NCBI RefSeq assembly: GCF_003634825.1
Contig: NZ_RBXD01000001.1
Location: 456,501-520,500 of the forward strand
Length of the DNA: 64,000 nt
Source: Flavobacterium sp. 123
GTDB lineage: Bacteria; Bacteroidota; Bacteroidia; Flavobacteriales; Flavobacteriaceae
Direction: 5' to 3'
Positions 1-8,582 of the stretch are shown in pieces. Below the pieces are notes generated by a model. That model made no database searches. It was not told where the DNA came from and saw nothing but the letters and a program-made list of their open reading frames with translations. Each line of letters starts with the position of its first letter. The first letter of the stretch is position 1. A program made the position numbers and the translations under genes.

Positions 1-441
1 CGCTTTGGCATTGTGTCCGACACCAAGAATTATAATCAAATAGGTTGAAAAACCAAAAGCGATAGCGCCAAAAAAAGCTTTAAGAGGATCTACTTTTAAA
101 ACCAATAACAACCCATAAAACCCAATAAAATAAAGAAATAAATAATCTGCTGGGCGAGGTAGAAATCGCAAAGCATCATCAATAGCTCCGATATAATCGT
201 GTGGGTATTTTGCTCCTAACTGATACGTTGGCATACCGCCAAAAGCCGAGTTAGTCCAGTAAGGCTCTTCATGATCTGAGGCTCTAAAATCATTTTGCTC
301 TTTAGCCATACCTGTATATTGAGCAATATCTGATTGAAAGATTTGCTTGCCTTGCAATACAGGATAAAAATAGATAAGAGAAATGAGGACAAAACCAATT
401 AGGGCTAGCGCGTGTGGATAGAACTTATTTATTATTTTCAA
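1..441 (-). CDS. YfhO-like multi-membrane protein, N-terminal part (cut by window edge)
   Basis: Reading the minus strand from 441 gives an open frame of 147 codons that runs off the left edge. The start must be TTG at 439-441, because an in-frame stop lies at 466-468 and no ATG or GTG falls between. The product begins with a short polar stretch and a membrane helix (about residues 11-29), followed by a loop containing GKQIFQSDIAQYTGM and HEEPYWTNSAFGGMPTYQ, then further helices from about residue 97. This layout and the loop motifs match the long YfhO-like membrane proteins common in Bacteroidota, which are related to glycosyltransferase-type polytopic proteins. The substrate is unknown. The family call rests on the N-terminus only. 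Confidence 0.7.
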   Translation of the reverse strand, partial: MKIINKFYPHALALIGFVLISLIYFYPVLQGKQIFQSDIAQYTGMAKEQNDFRASDHEEPYWTNSAFGGMPTYQLGAKYPHDYIGAIDDALRFLPRPADYLFLYFIGFYGLLLVLKVDPLKAFFGAIAFGFSTYLIIILGVGHNAKA

Positions 442-490
442 TTTAAAACGGTTTGGATTAGAGTATCAACGAATAGTATAAACGACAAAT

Positions 491-772
491 TTAATCTATT
501 TCTTCGTAATCAACGTAATCCCCTACTTTTTTGGTTTCGCGAGGATTTTTAGCATGGGTAGTATCATATATAACCTCATCCTTATTGGAAGATTTCTGCC
601 AAGAACTATCTTGGGCATATTGTTGCTGTTGTTGAAAACTCTCTCCTGCTTTTTCTACTACTTTTTTAACGATTAATGGCAAAAATAATTTGGCCAAAAA
701 CTTAAAAATATAATAGAAAGCCATAATATAAAATATCGTTTCTATGAAACCCGTGAATGAGGCTGTTTGCAT
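491..772 (-). CDS. DUF4834-like small membrane protein
   Basis: A 93-residue protein starting MQTASFTG. I chose the ATG at 772 because the residues an upstream start would add (up to 826) look like translated intergenic sequence, and the membrane segment follows this start directly. One hydrophobic helix (about residues 9-35) is followed by a basic stretch and a polar, Gln-rich and acidic tail ending DYVDYEEID. This matches the small DUF4834 family of flavobacteria, which has no known function. It lies just upstream of the YfhO-like gene on the same strand, so the two may be co-transcribed. Confidence 0.65.
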   Translation of the reverse strand: MQTASFTGFIETIFYIMAFYYIFKFLAKLFLPLIVKKVVEKAGESFQQQQQYAQDSSWQKSSNKDEVIYDTTHAKNPRETKKVGDYVDYEEID

Positions 773-864
773 AATCAAATAATTTTTTTTCAAAATTAAT
801 AAATTCATCCCGAACCTTCGGGACAAAATTAAAATATCATTCTTAAATAAATAATAAAATATAG

Positions 865-872
865 TACATTTG
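865..872 (+). promoter_or_regulatory. Bacteroidota -7 element TACATTTG
   Basis: A perfect match to TAnnTTTG, 37 bases before the ATG at 910. No clear TTG -33 element is seen at the usual distance. Confidence 0.5.
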
Positions 873-909
873 AAATGCGTTATTACTTTTTAACCCCTAA
901 AAAAATAAT

Positions 910-1845
910 ATGTTCAAATTCAAAAGTACAGTTGTTGTTGCGCTTCTCATGATTCCAATGCTTAATTATGCACAACACACCGATGAAATAAACTCAAATA
1001 GACCTGGCGAAACAATGTCTGCTTTTTCAGTTGGAAAATCAGTTTTCCAAATAGAAACAGGTATTTACGGTATTACTGAGAAACATAATTTATTGAATTA
1101 TGATGCCAATGGTTTTGGAGTTGATGCTACTTTACGATGGGGTTTATTTATGGAAAGATTAGAATTTGTAGCGGATTTACAATACCAAAATGAAAAAGTT
1201 AACGCCCTTTTTAGTAGCACAGAAAAATCTGCATTAAAGCAAACTGTCCTTGGCGCTAAATATCTGATTTACGATCCTTTCAAGAATTACGAAAAAAAAG
1301 TCAATCTTTATAGCTGGAAAGCCAACCACGCTTTTAACTGGCATCAGTTAATTCCTGCCGTATCAGTATTTGCAGGTGCTAATCTGACTTTTTCAGATAA
1401 TCCATATTCTTTTTCTCCTGATGGAACTATTTCACCAAAAATAATGTTGATTACTCAAAACCATTTTGGTGACGGAACCTGGGTTTTTGTAACTAACATT
1501 ATCGCTGATTACATCTCAACGGACTACCCTAGCTATGGTTATGTACTAACACTTACAAAAGGATTCAATGACAAATGGTCTGGTTTTATAGAAAATCAAG
1601 GTTATAAAAGCGATTTTTATAGCGATGCTATTGTTAGAACTGGTGCCGCTTATTTAATAAATAAAGACACTCAAATTGACGCTTCAATAAGCACTAATTT
1701 CAAAGATACTCCATCGATATTATATGGTGGCGTAGGTATTTCTTGGCGATATGATGCAAATTACAAAGAAGTACGAATGGATGTTGATAGTGGCGACTCC
1801 AATAAAAAAGCACTTCGACGAGCTAAAAAGACTAAAAGAGGATAA
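910..1845 (+). CDS. Outer-membrane transporter-like beta-barrel protein
   Basis: 311 residues with an N-terminal signal peptide (basic start, hydrophobic core, cleavage likely after NYAQ, about residue 22). The mature protein begins with a segment containing INSNRPGETMSAFSVG and continues as alternating aromatic and polar beta-strands with no enzyme motif. This is typical of the transporter family once grouped with MetA-pathway-of-phenol-degradation proteins (PF13557), which are predicted outer-membrane barrels. The C-terminal tail is strongly basic (KKALRRAKKTKRG), which is unusual for a barrel. Substrate unknown. It is a single-gene unit between its own promoter and a terminator. Confidence 0.65.
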   Translation: MFKFKSTVVVALLMIPMLNYAQHTDEINSNRPGETMSAFSVGKSVFQIETGIYGITEKHNLLNYDANGFGVDATLRWGLFMERLEFVADLQYQNEKVNALFSSTEKSALKQTVLGAKYLIYDPFKNYEKKVNLYSWKANHAFNWHQLIPAVSVFAGANLTFSDNPYSFSPDGTISPKIMLITQNHFGDGTWVFVTNIIADYISTDYPSYGYVLTLTKGFNDKWSGFIENQGYKSDFYSDAIVRTGAAYLINKDTQIDASISTNFKDTPSILYGGVGISWRYDANYKEVRMDVDSGDSNKKALRRAKKTKRG

Positions 1846-1874
1846 ATCTAAATAAAACAAATGCTTCAAACCTT

Positions 1875-1902
1875 AAAAGCCCATTAATTTGGGCTTTTTT
1901 TT
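1875..1902 (+). terminator. Rho-independent terminator
   Basis: A 9-bp perfect stem (aaaagccca / tgggctttt) with a 6-base loop and a T-run, 30 bases after the stop at 1845. Confidence 0.8.
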
Positions 1903-1971
1903 ATGTCGCTTTTTTATTCTGTCAAAGTTAGTTATATTCGTGGCGTTGTCTTAAAACAAAACATTTTCTCA

Positions 1972-3090
1972 ATGATTACAATACAAGAAGCTAAAACAAA
2001 AAAGGAGTTAACAGATTATATCAAATTCCCTTTTTCTTTATACAAAAACAATAAGTACTGGGTTCCGCCAATCATTGCTGACGAACTAGAAACTTTTGAT
2101 AAAACAAAAAATCCTGCTTTCGAAAATGCTGAAGCTTACTTTTATATCGCTTATAAAGACAACAAAATTGTAGGTCGAATAGCAGCAATAATTAATTGGG
2201 ATGAAGTAAACAACCAACAAAAAAGCAAAGTCCGTTTTGGCTGGTTTGATGTAATCGATGATATTGAAGTAACTAAAGCTTTGCTTGAAAAAGTATATGA
2301 ATTAGGGCGCAAAAACAATTTAGAACATGTAGAAGGACCGATGGGTTTTTCTAACTTAGACAAAGTTGGTGTTTTAACCGAAGGATTTGAAGAGATTGGC
2401 ACTATGATTACTTGGTACAATCATCCGTATTATGCGAATCATTTTGAGCAATTAGGATACGAAACCGAAAAGGAATACTTAGAAAATAAATTCCCTTTTG
2501 TCAACGTAAAATTAGAGTATTTCGACAAAGCACAAGAATTAATCAAAAGACGCTACCAACTCAAAGCGCTCAATTTCAAAAAGACCAAAGAGGTCATGCC
2601 CTATGTAGACAAAATGTTTGATTTATTCAATGCTTCGTATGCCAGTCTATCCTCTTTTGTGGCCATTTCGGATATTCAAAAAGAATATTTCAAAAAAAAA
2701 TACATCAGTTTTATCAATCCAGAATACATTAAATTTGTAGAAGACAAAGATGGAAATTTAGTAGCTTTTGCTATAGTAATGCCGAGTTTTTCAAAAGCAT
2801 TGCAAAAAGCAAATGGCAAATTATTCCCTTTTGGATTTCTTCATTTATTAAATGCCCGAAACAATAGCAAAGACGTAACTTTTTATCTTATTGGTGTACA
2901 TCCAGAATATCAAAACAAAGGAGTTCACGCTATTATTTTCAAAGAATACCATACTACTTTTACCGAAAAAGGCATTGAAAACTGCATCCGAACACCAGAA
3001 TTAGCTGATAATCATGCCATTCATTTGCTTTGGAAAAACTTTGATCCAAAAATTATCTGTAGACGAAAAACGTTCAAAAAATATTTATAA
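1972..3090 (+). CDS. GNAT-fold acyltransferase-like protein
   Basis: 372 residues from ATG 1972 (MITIQEAKTKKEL). An upstream ATG at 1903 would begin inside the preceding terminator and add 23 unlikely residues, so I reject it. The C-terminal half contains VTFYLIGVHPEYQNKGVHA, a typical GNAT acetyl-CoA-binding segment. The centre has the EGPMGFSNLDKVGVL and GTMITWYNHPYY motifs of a Bacteroidota/Actinobacteria family often labelled hypothetical or N-acetyltransferase. The substrate cannot be told. It stands alone, with terminators on both sides. Confidence 0.7.
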   Translation: MITIQEAKTKKELTDYIKFPFSLYKNNKYWVPPIIADELETFDKTKNPAFENAEAYFYIAYKDNKIVGRIAAIINWDEVNNQQKSKVRFGWFDVIDDIEVTKALLEKVYELGRKNNLEHVEGPMGFSNLDKVGVLTEGFEEIGTMITWYNHPYYANHFEQLGYETEKEYLENKFPFVNVKLEYFDKAQELIKRRYQLKALNFKKTKEVMPYVDKMFDLFNASYASLSSFVAISDIQKEYFKKKYISFINPEYIKFVEDKDGNLVAFAIVMPSFSKALQKANGKLFPFGFLHLLNARNNSKDVTFYLIGVHPEYQNKGVHAIIFKEYHTTFTEKGIENCIRTPELADNHAIHLLWKNFDPKIICRRKTFKKYL

Positions 3091-3103
3091 ATCAATCCAT
3101 AAA

Positions 3104-3132
3104 AAAACCCATCTTGAAAAAGATGGGTTTTT
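3104..3132. terminator. Bidirectional terminator
   Basis: A 12-bp perfect stem (aaaacccatctt / aagatgggtttt) with a GAAA tetraloop and A/T tracts on both sides. It lies between the convergent genes ending at 3090 and 3161. Confidence 0.85.
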
Positions 3133-3160
3133 AATTTATTTTAAATCGGAAAATTTAAAC

Positions 3161-4420
3161 TTATGAAACGTCAACTGTAGTACGTTCCGCAATTTCTTTA
3201 TACGTTCCATTTTCTAATTTTTCTCTAATCGCTTCAAATGCTGCCAAAGTTTCATCAATATCAGCAATAGTATGTGAAGAAGTAGGAATCATACGCAATA
3301 AGATAATCCCTTTTGGAATTACTGGATAAACAACTATTGACAAGAAAATTCCATAATTCTCTCTCAAATCATTCACCATAATCATTGCTTCTGGAATAGA
3401 ACCTTCAAGATAAACTGGTGTAATACAAGTATTTGTATCACCAATGTTAAATCCTTTTTCTTTCAAGCCGTTTTGTAACGCATTTACGTTTACCCACAAC
3501 TTATCTTTTATTTCTGATGATTGACGCAACAATTCTAAACGTTTCAATGACCCAATAGTTTGAATCATTGGCAATGCTTTAGCAAACATTTGAGAACGCA
3601 AATTGTATTTCAAGTAATCAATAATATCTTTATCAGCAGCAACAAAAGCACCAATGTTAGCCATTGATTTTGCAAAAGTTGAGAAATACACATCAATATC
3701 ATCTTGAACTCCTTGCTCTTCTCCTGCTCCTGCTCCTGTAGCGCCAAGAGTTCCAAAACCGTGAGCATCATCAACAAGTAAACGGAAATTGTATTTCTTT
3801 TTCATTTCTACTACTTCCTTCAACTTTCCTTGTTGCCCACGCATTCCAAAAACACCTTCGGTAATAAATAAAATACCTCCACCGTTTTCTTCTGCAAGTT
3901 TTGTAGCACGTTGCAAGTTTTTCTCCATGCTTTCTACATCGTTATGACGATACGTAAAACGTTTCCCCATATGCAAACGAACACCATCTATAATACAAGC
4001 ATGCGCATCAACATCATAAACTATAACATCATTTTTAGTAACCAAAGCATCGATAATCGAAACCATTCCTTGGTACCCAAAATTCAATAAATAAGCAGAT
4101 TCTTTCATTACAAAAGCCGCTAATTCTTGCTCCAATTGCTCATGGTATTTTGTGTGTCCACTCATCATACGCGCTCCCATTGGGTAAGCCGCTCCATATT
4201 CAATTGCTGCATCAGCATCCGCTTTACGAACTTCTGGATGATTAGCAAGACCTAAATAATCATTCAAACTCCAGTTCAAAATATCTTTTCCCTGAAACTG
4301 CATTCTTGGTCCTAATTCTCCCTCAAGTTTAGGAAAAACAAAATAACCTTCCGCTTGTGAAGCCCATTTTCCTAATGGTCCTTTATTGTTTTGAATTCTT
4401 TCGAATAAATCTTTTACCAT
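3161..4420 (-). CDS. Alpha-oxoamine synthase of the serine palmitoyltransferase type
   Basis: 419 residues; a PLP-dependent fold-type I enzyme that joins an amino acid to an acyl-CoA. Visible motifs are DVDAHACIIDG (His140, stacks on PLP), VDDAHGFGTLG (Asp217 and His220) and STFAKSMANIG (Lys251, Schiff-base lysine). Length and sequence fit the Bacteroidota serine palmitoyltransferase or cysteate acyltransferase group better than KBL or BioF: there is no threonine dehydrogenase neighbour and no biotin genes. The likely role is the first step of sphingolipid or sulfonolipid synthesis in the cytoplasm. Sulfonolipids are linked to gliding in flavobacteria. Serine versus cysteate specificity cannot be read from the sequence. 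Confidence 0.75.
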   Translation of the reverse strand: MVKDLFERIQNNKGPLGKWASQAEGYFVFPKLEGELGPRMQFQGKDILNWSLNDYLGLANHPEVRKADADAAIEYGAAYPMGARMMSGHTKYHEQLEQELAAFVMKESAYLLNFGYQGMVSIIDALVTKNDVIVYDVDAHACIIDGVRLHMGKRFTYRHNDVESMEKNLQRATKLAEENGGGILFITEGVFGMRGQQGKLKEVVEMKKKYNFRLLVDDAHGFGTLGATGAGAGEEQGVQDDIDVYFSTFAKSMANIGAFVAADKDIIDYLKYNLRSQMFAKALPMIQTIGSLKRLELLRQSSEIKDKLWVNVNALQNGLKEKGFNIGDTNTCITPVYLEGSIPEAMIMVNDLRENYGIFLSIVVYPVIPKGIILLRMIPTSSHTIADIDETLAAFEAIREKLENGTYKEIAERTTVDVS

Positions 4421-4455
4421 GATATATTGAAGTATTATATTTTTTTTACAAGTTG

Positions 4456-4463
4456 CAAAAATA
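4456..4463 (-). promoter_or_regulatory. -7 element TATTTTTG
   Basis: A minus-strand match to TAnnTTTG, 35 bases before the ATG at 4420. Confidence 0.5.
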
Positions 4464-4678
4464 AATATTTATAATTTATTATACTCTTGAAAGCAAATTT
4501 ATTTTCAAGGAGCAATTTCCTGCTATTCATTACAATCTTTTTTTCTAAAATCTTTTTTTCCAAAACTTTGCAGGAACTTCCTTTGGTCGTTCTGCAAAAT
4601 CAGGAAAAAATAGCTTTTCTCAAAAAAAGGATTTCCATTTCTATCAGGGCTAGAGCGTTATTTTATCCAGAAACTTTG

Positions 4679-4686
4679 TACATTTG
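4679..4686 (+). promoter_or_regulatory. -7 element TACATTTG
   Basis: A perfect TAnnTTTG match, 40 bases before the ATG at 4727. The 306-base gap between the divergent genes (4421-4726) otherwise holds only AT-rich DNA and a low-complexity open frame that I do not believe. Confidence 0.55.
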
Positions 4687-4726
4687 AACTACAATTTTCA
4701 ATTGCAAAAATCAATCTCAATAAATT

Positions 4727-5500
4727 ATGTCAACAGACAACAAAGAATTAAAACTTGCCGTCCTAATTGATGCTGACAACGTACCTTACAGCAATGTAAA
4801 AGGTATGATGGAAGAAATTACAAAATTTGGAACACCAACCACCAAACGCATTTATGCAGATTGGACAAAACCTAATGCAGGAGGCTGGAAATCAGTTTTA
4901 TTAGAACATGCCATAACTCCTATCCAACAATACAGCTACACGGTAGGTAAAAATTCTTCGGATTCCGCGATGATTATTGATGCTATGGATTTATTATATT
5001 CAGATAAAGTTGATGGATTTTGCATTGTTTCCAGCGATTCTGATTTCACACGATTAGCCATTCGTTTGCGTGAATCTGGCATGAAGGTCATAGGAATTGG
5101 CGAAAAGAAAACACCCAATTCTTTTATTGTTGCTTGTGACCGATTTGTTTATATTGAGGTTTTAGACGGAGCCATCAAAAAGAAATTACCAAAACGCACA
5201 TCTGATCCTAAAAAACTAACCGAAAAACCAGTAGAAAAATCACTTAACAAAATAGATATTCAAACTATTGAATTAATCGAAACTACAATAGAAGATATTT
5301 GTGATGATGATGGATGGGCTTTCCTTGGTGATGTAGGTAATCTTATTGTAAAGAAAAAACCAGAATTTGATCCTAGAAATTATGGCTTTTCAAAACTAAC
5401 ACCCATGTTGAAATCACTAACAGATATATTAGAAATAGACGAAAGAGATTCCGACAAAAAAGGAATCAAACATGTATTTGTAAGATTGCGATATAGTTAA
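4727..5500 (+). CDS. NYN domain RNase-like protein with C-terminal OST-HTH (LOTUS) domain
   Basis: 257 residues. An N-terminal NYN (LabA/DUF88, PIN-like) domain spans about 9-148, with the metal-binding acidic residues of the fold visible: LIDADN (Asp15, Asp17), SSDSAMIIDAMD (Asp79, Asp85) and SSDSDF (Asp104, Asp106). A basic, Lys/Pro-rich linker (150-175) leads to an OST-HTH/LOTUS domain (about 178-255), a winged helix that binds RNA. Such proteins are predicted RNA endonucleases or RNA-binding factors in the cytoplasm; the bacterial substrate is unknown. Its stop lies three bases from a terminator that belongs to the opposite strand. Confidence 0.8.
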   Translation: MSTDNKELKLAVLIDADNVPYSNVKGMMEEITKFGTPTTKRIYADWTKPNAGGWKSVLLEHAITPIQQYSYTVGKNSSDSAMIIDAMDLLYSDKVDGFCIVSSDSDFTRLAIRLRESGMKVIGIGEKKTPNSFIVACDRFVYIEVLDGAIKKKLPKRTSDPKKLTEKPVEKSLNKIDIQTIELIETTIEDICDDDGWAFLGDVGNLIVKKKPEFDPRNYGFSKLTPMLKSLTDILEIDERDSDKKGIKHVFVRLRYS

Positions 5501-5502
5501 AC

Positions 5503-5529
5503 AAAAAAGGAGGACGTTTATAGTCCTCC
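5503..5529 (-). terminator. Minus-strand Rho-independent terminator
   Basis: A 7-bp perfect GC-rich stem (ggaggac / gtcctcc) with a 7-base loop. The required T-run exists only on the minus strand (six A on the plus strand at 5503-5508). It therefore ends a transcript coming from about 5700, not the plus-strand gene. Confidence 0.75.
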
Positions 5530-5555
5530 AGTTGTTGATTTTGATTTACCATTAT

Positions 5556-5693
5556 CTAACTTATACTTTTACTCGTATAGCTGACTATTGAGTTGTCTTG
5601 TTTTACTGTGAAAACCGACATACGCAAGTAATTAATCAAAACCACACTCAAAGATACAACTAAATACTTAAAAAACAACGATTTAACTATCAT
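5556..5693 (-). CDS. Possible 45-residue small membrane protein
   Basis: A minus-strand frame from ATG 5693 to TAG 5556. It has a basic N-terminus, one hydrophobic segment (about residues 6-23) and a polar Ser/Thr/Lys tail, the look of a small single-pass membrane protein. Support comes from context. A perfect AGGAGG lies nine bases before the ATG and a strong minus-strand terminator lies 26 bases after the stop. I recognise no family and see no clean TAnnTTTG element upstream. The transcript could instead be a small RNA. This fills the 305-base gap between the genes ending at 5500 and starting at 5806. Confidence 0.4.
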   Translation of the reverse strand: MIVKSLFFKYLVVSLSVVLINYLRMSVFTVKQDNSIVSYTSKSIS

Positions 5694-5702
5694 TTAACAC
5701 AG

Positions 5703-5708
5703 CCTCCT
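5703..5708 (-). promoter_or_regulatory. Perfect Shine-Dalgarno AGGAGG
   Basis: AGGAGG on the minus strand, nine bases from the ATG at 5693. Strong Shine-Dalgarno sites are rare in Flavobacteriia, whose ribosomes largely sequester the anti-SD, so this site is notable. Confidence 0.45.
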
Positions 5709-5772
5709 GTTAGTCTCAAAACCTGACATTCTTAATTACCAAATTCCACTTTAAAACATTTGTTTAAAAATG

Positions 5773-5780
5773 TATCTTTG
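5773..5780 (+). promoter_or_regulatory. -7 element TATCTTTG
   Basis: A perfect TAnnTTTG match, 25 bases before the ATG at 5806. A TTTG at 5759-5762 is too close (10 bases) to be a normal -33 partner. Confidence 0.55.
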
Positions 5781-5805
5781 AAAACTAAATTTCAAAATCA
5801 ACAAA

Positions 5806-6384
5806 ATGCAACTCGTTTTCGCTTCTAACAACAAAAATAAAATCACAGAAATTCAAAGCATTCTTCCCGAAACAATCAAAATTTTAAGTTTAGAAGATAT
5901 CGGTTGCTATGAAGAGATACCTGAAACTGCCGATACTATTGAAGGAAATGCTATTTTGAAAGCTAATTATGTTTCTGAAAAATACGGATTTGATTGTTTT
6001 GCAGATGATACTGGACTTGAAGTGGACGCATTAAATGGAGCACCAGGAGTGTATTCTGCCAGATACGCTGGAGAACAACGCGACGCAGATGATAACATGA
6101 ATAAATTATTAGCAGCACTAAAGGATAGTTCAAACCGAAAAGCACAATTCAAAACTGTAATTGCGTTGAATCTAAAAGGAAAACAGGAATTGTTTACAGG
6201 AATTGTTCGAGGAGAAATTACTTTAGAAAAATTTGGAAATAAAGGTTTTGGTTACGATCCCATTTTTCAACCCGAAGAATACCAAGAAACTTTTGCCCAA
6301 TTACCATTAGAAATCAAAAATAAAATAGGTCATCGAGGAAAAGCTACTCAACTATTAATAGCGTTTTTAAAAGCAATCGAATAA
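5806..6384 (+). CDS. rdgB: Non-canonical purine NTP pyrophosphatase (RdgB/HAM1)
   Basis: 192 residues, full family length. It hydrolyses XTP, ITP and dITP to monophosphates and so cleans the nucleotide pool. The signature N-terminus [15 protein letters not shown] (nucleotide-binding), [25 protein letters not shown] (catalytic and metal acidic residues) and the C-terminal GFGYDPIF and HRGKA motifs are all present. It has its own promoter element and is not in a tight operon; the helicase gene follows 204 bases later. Confidence 0.95.
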   Translation: MQLVFASNNKNKITEIQSILPETIKILSLEDIGCYEEIPETADTIEGNAILKANYVSEKYGFDCFADDTGLEVDALNGAPGVYSARYAGEQRDADDNMNKLLAALKDSSNRKAQFKTVIALNLKGKQELFTGIVRGEITLEKFGNKGFGYDPIFQPEEYQETFAQLPLEIKNKIGHRGKATQLLIAFLKAIE

Positions 6385-6559
6385 TTGTTTTAAATACAAC
6401 ATTTTTTATTCAAATTTTTAAATTTATAGACGAAATTATACCCTTAAATTATAAATCCTAAATTCAAAATTTCAAATTTCAATTATAACTTTCTGATAAT
6501 CAAATTATAATAAAACATTAAATCTTAAAATAGCATTAGTTTATATGGATTATAAACAG

Positions 6560-6567
6560 TAATTTTG
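6560..6567 (+). promoter_or_regulatory. -7 element TAATTTTG
   Basis: A perfect TAnnTTTG match, 21 bases before the ATG at 6589. A TTG inside it could open the same frame at 6565, but that would put the start codon in the promoter. Confidence 0.55.
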
Positions 6568-6588
6568 CACCCTATTTTAAAAATACAT

Positions 6589-8496
6589 ATGAATAAATTT
6601 GAACAATTAGGATTGAGTGAATCGTTACTGAAGGCGATTTTAGATCTAGGATTTGAAAATCCGACCGAAGTACAGGAGAAAGCGATTCCCCTATTATTGG
6701 AAAAAGACACAGATATGGTTGCGTTGGCTCAGACAGGGACAGGGAAAACAGCAGCTTTTGGTTTTCCGCTAATTCAGAAAATTGATGCCAACAACAGAAA
6801 TACACAAGCATTAATTTTATCTCCAACACGTGAACTTTGTTTACAGATTACTAACGAAATTAAAAACTACTCTAAATACGAAAAAGGTATTAATGTAGTA
6901 GCAGTTTACGGTGGGGCTAGTATTACAGAGCAAGCAAGAGACATTAAAAGAGGCGCACAAATTATTGTTGCAACTCCAGGTAGAATGCAAGATATGATTA
7001 ACAGAGGATTGGTAAACATTTCTCAAATCAACTATTGTGTTCTTGACGAAGCTGACGAAATGTTGAACATGGGTTTCTACGAAGACATCGTAAACATCCT
7101 TTCTACATCTCCAGACGAAAAAAGTACATGGTTGTTCTCTGCAACAATGCCACAAGAAGTTGCTCGAATTGCAAAACAATTCATGCACGATCCTTTAGAA
7201 ATTACAGTTGGTGCTAAAAACTCAGGTTCAGCAACGGTTTCTCACGAATTTTACCTTGTAAATGCACGTGATCGTTACGAAGCTTTGAAACGTTTAGCTG
7301 ATGCTAATCCAGACATTTTCTCAGTAGTATTTTGTAGAACAAAACGTGATACACAAGCTGTTGCCGAAAAATTGATTGAAGATGGGTATAGCGCTGCCGC
7401 TTTGCATGGAGATTTATCCCAAGCACAACGTGATGGTGTAATGAAATCTTTCCGTGGAAGACAAATCCAAATGTTAGTAGCTACTGATGTTGCTGCTCGT
7501 GGAATTGACGTTGATAATATTACTCACGTAGTAAATTACCAATTACCTGACGAAATCGAAACGTACAATCACCGTTCAGGTCGTACAGGTCGTGCTGGTA
7601 AATTAGGAACTTCTATTGTAATTGTAACTAAAAGTGAATTACGTAAAATTTCTTCTATCGAAAGAATCATCAAACAAAAATTTGAGGAAAAAACAATTCC
7701 TTCTGGAATTGAAATCTGTGAAATTCAATTGTTGCACTTGGCTAACAAAATAAAAGACACAGAAGTTGATCACGAAATTGATAACTATCTTCCTGCAATT
7801 AATAATGTACTTGAAGGTTTATCGAAAGAAGAACTAATCAAAAAAATGGTCTCTGTAGAGTTTAACCGTTTTATCAATTATTACAAGAAAACAAGAGATA
7901 TTTCTTCTCAATCTTCAGGTTCTGACAGACGTGAGCGTGACGATAGAGATGGAGCTCCAAGAGAAAATAATAATGGTGGTGCAACAAGATATTTCGTGAA
8001 CATTGGTTCAAGAGATAATTTTGATTGGATGTCATTAAAAGATTACTTGAAAGAAACATTAGACTTAGGTCGTGACGATGTATTCAAAGTAGACGTAAAA
8101 GAAGGTTTCTCTTTCTTTAATACAGATCCAGAACACACAGATAAAGTAATGGAAATATTGAACAACGTACAATTAGAAGGACGTAGAATCAATGTTGAGA
8201 TTTCTAAAAATGACGGTGGTGGAAGACGTGACCATAACGGAAGAAATTCTGGTGGAAGAAGTTCAGCTCCAAGAAGAGAAGGAAATTTTGCTCCAAGAAG
8301 AGAAGGTGGTTTTAGAAGCGATAGAAATTCCGCTCCAAGAGAAGGTGGTTTCAGAAGCGACAGAGGATCTGCTCCAAGAAGAGAAGGTGGTTTTTCATCA
8401 GATAGAGGTTCTAGAGAAGGTTCTTCTGAAAGAGCGCCAAGACGTTCGGAAAGCTTTGGTGATTCACCAAGACCAAGAAGACCAAGAAGAGACTAA
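6589..8496 (+). CDS. DEAD-box RNA helicase with DbpA-type RNA-binding domain and RG-rich tail
   Basis: 635 residues from ATG 6589. Helicase motifs run in order: AQTGTGKT (47-54), PTRELC (79-84), DEAD (153-156), SAT (184-186), ARGID (303-307) and HRSGRTGRAG (328-337). A DbpA-like RNA-binding domain follows (about 466-540). The last 95 residues are a low-complexity tail of repeated PRREGGF and SDR units rich in Arg and Gly, as in DeaD/CsdA-type proteins, which unwind structured RNA during ribosome assembly and cold growth. The tail is encoded by near-repeats of a GGAAGA-like DNA unit, so its length may vary between strains. An open frame within the tail on the same strand is a repeat artefact. 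Confidence 0.93.
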   Translation: MNKFEQLGLSESLLKAILDLGFENPTEVQEKAIPLLLEKDTDMVALAQTGTGKTAAFGFPLIQKIDANNRNTQALILSPTRELCLQITNEIKNYSKYEKGINVVAVYGGASITEQARDIKRGAQIIVATPGRMQDMINRGLVNISQINYCVLDEADEMLNMGFYEDIVNILSTSPDEKSTWLFSATMPQEVARIAKQFMHDPLEITVGAKNSGSATVSHEFYLVNARDRYEALKRLADANPDIFSVVFCRTKRDTQAVAEKLIEDGYSAAALHGDLSQAQRDGVMKSFRGRQIQMLVATDVAARGIDVDNITHVVNYQLPDEIETYNHRSGRTGRAGKLGTSIVIVTKSELRKISSIERIIKQKFEEKTIPSGIEICEIQLLHLANKIKDTEVDHEIDNYLPAINNVLEGLSKEELIKKMVSVEFNRFINYYKKTRDISSQSSGSDRRERDDRDGAPRENNNGGATRYFVNIGSRDNFDWMSLKDYLKETLDLGRDDVFKVDVKEGFSFFNTDPEHTDKVMEILNNVQLEGRRINVEISKNDGGGRRDHNGRNSGGRSSAPRREGNFAPRREGGFRSDRNSAPREGGFRSDRGSAPRREGGFSSDRGSREGSSERAPRRSESFGDSPRPRRPRRD

Positions 8497-8582
8497 CATC
8501 TACTGTTAATTTTCTTATAATTATATAGAAACTACAAAATATTTAATCCTGATTTATTACTTTTAAAGTTTTAAATTAGCTT

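Noticed and set aside
4487..4687. A 66-codon plus-strand frame before the NYN gene
   Set aside because: It is low-complexity Phe/Ser/Lys-rich sequence in AT-rich DNA and ends at the promoter element of the next gene; no family or signal.
8192..8509. A 105-codon frame inside the DEAD-box helicase gene
   Set aside because: It is the RG-rich repetitive tail read one frame off.
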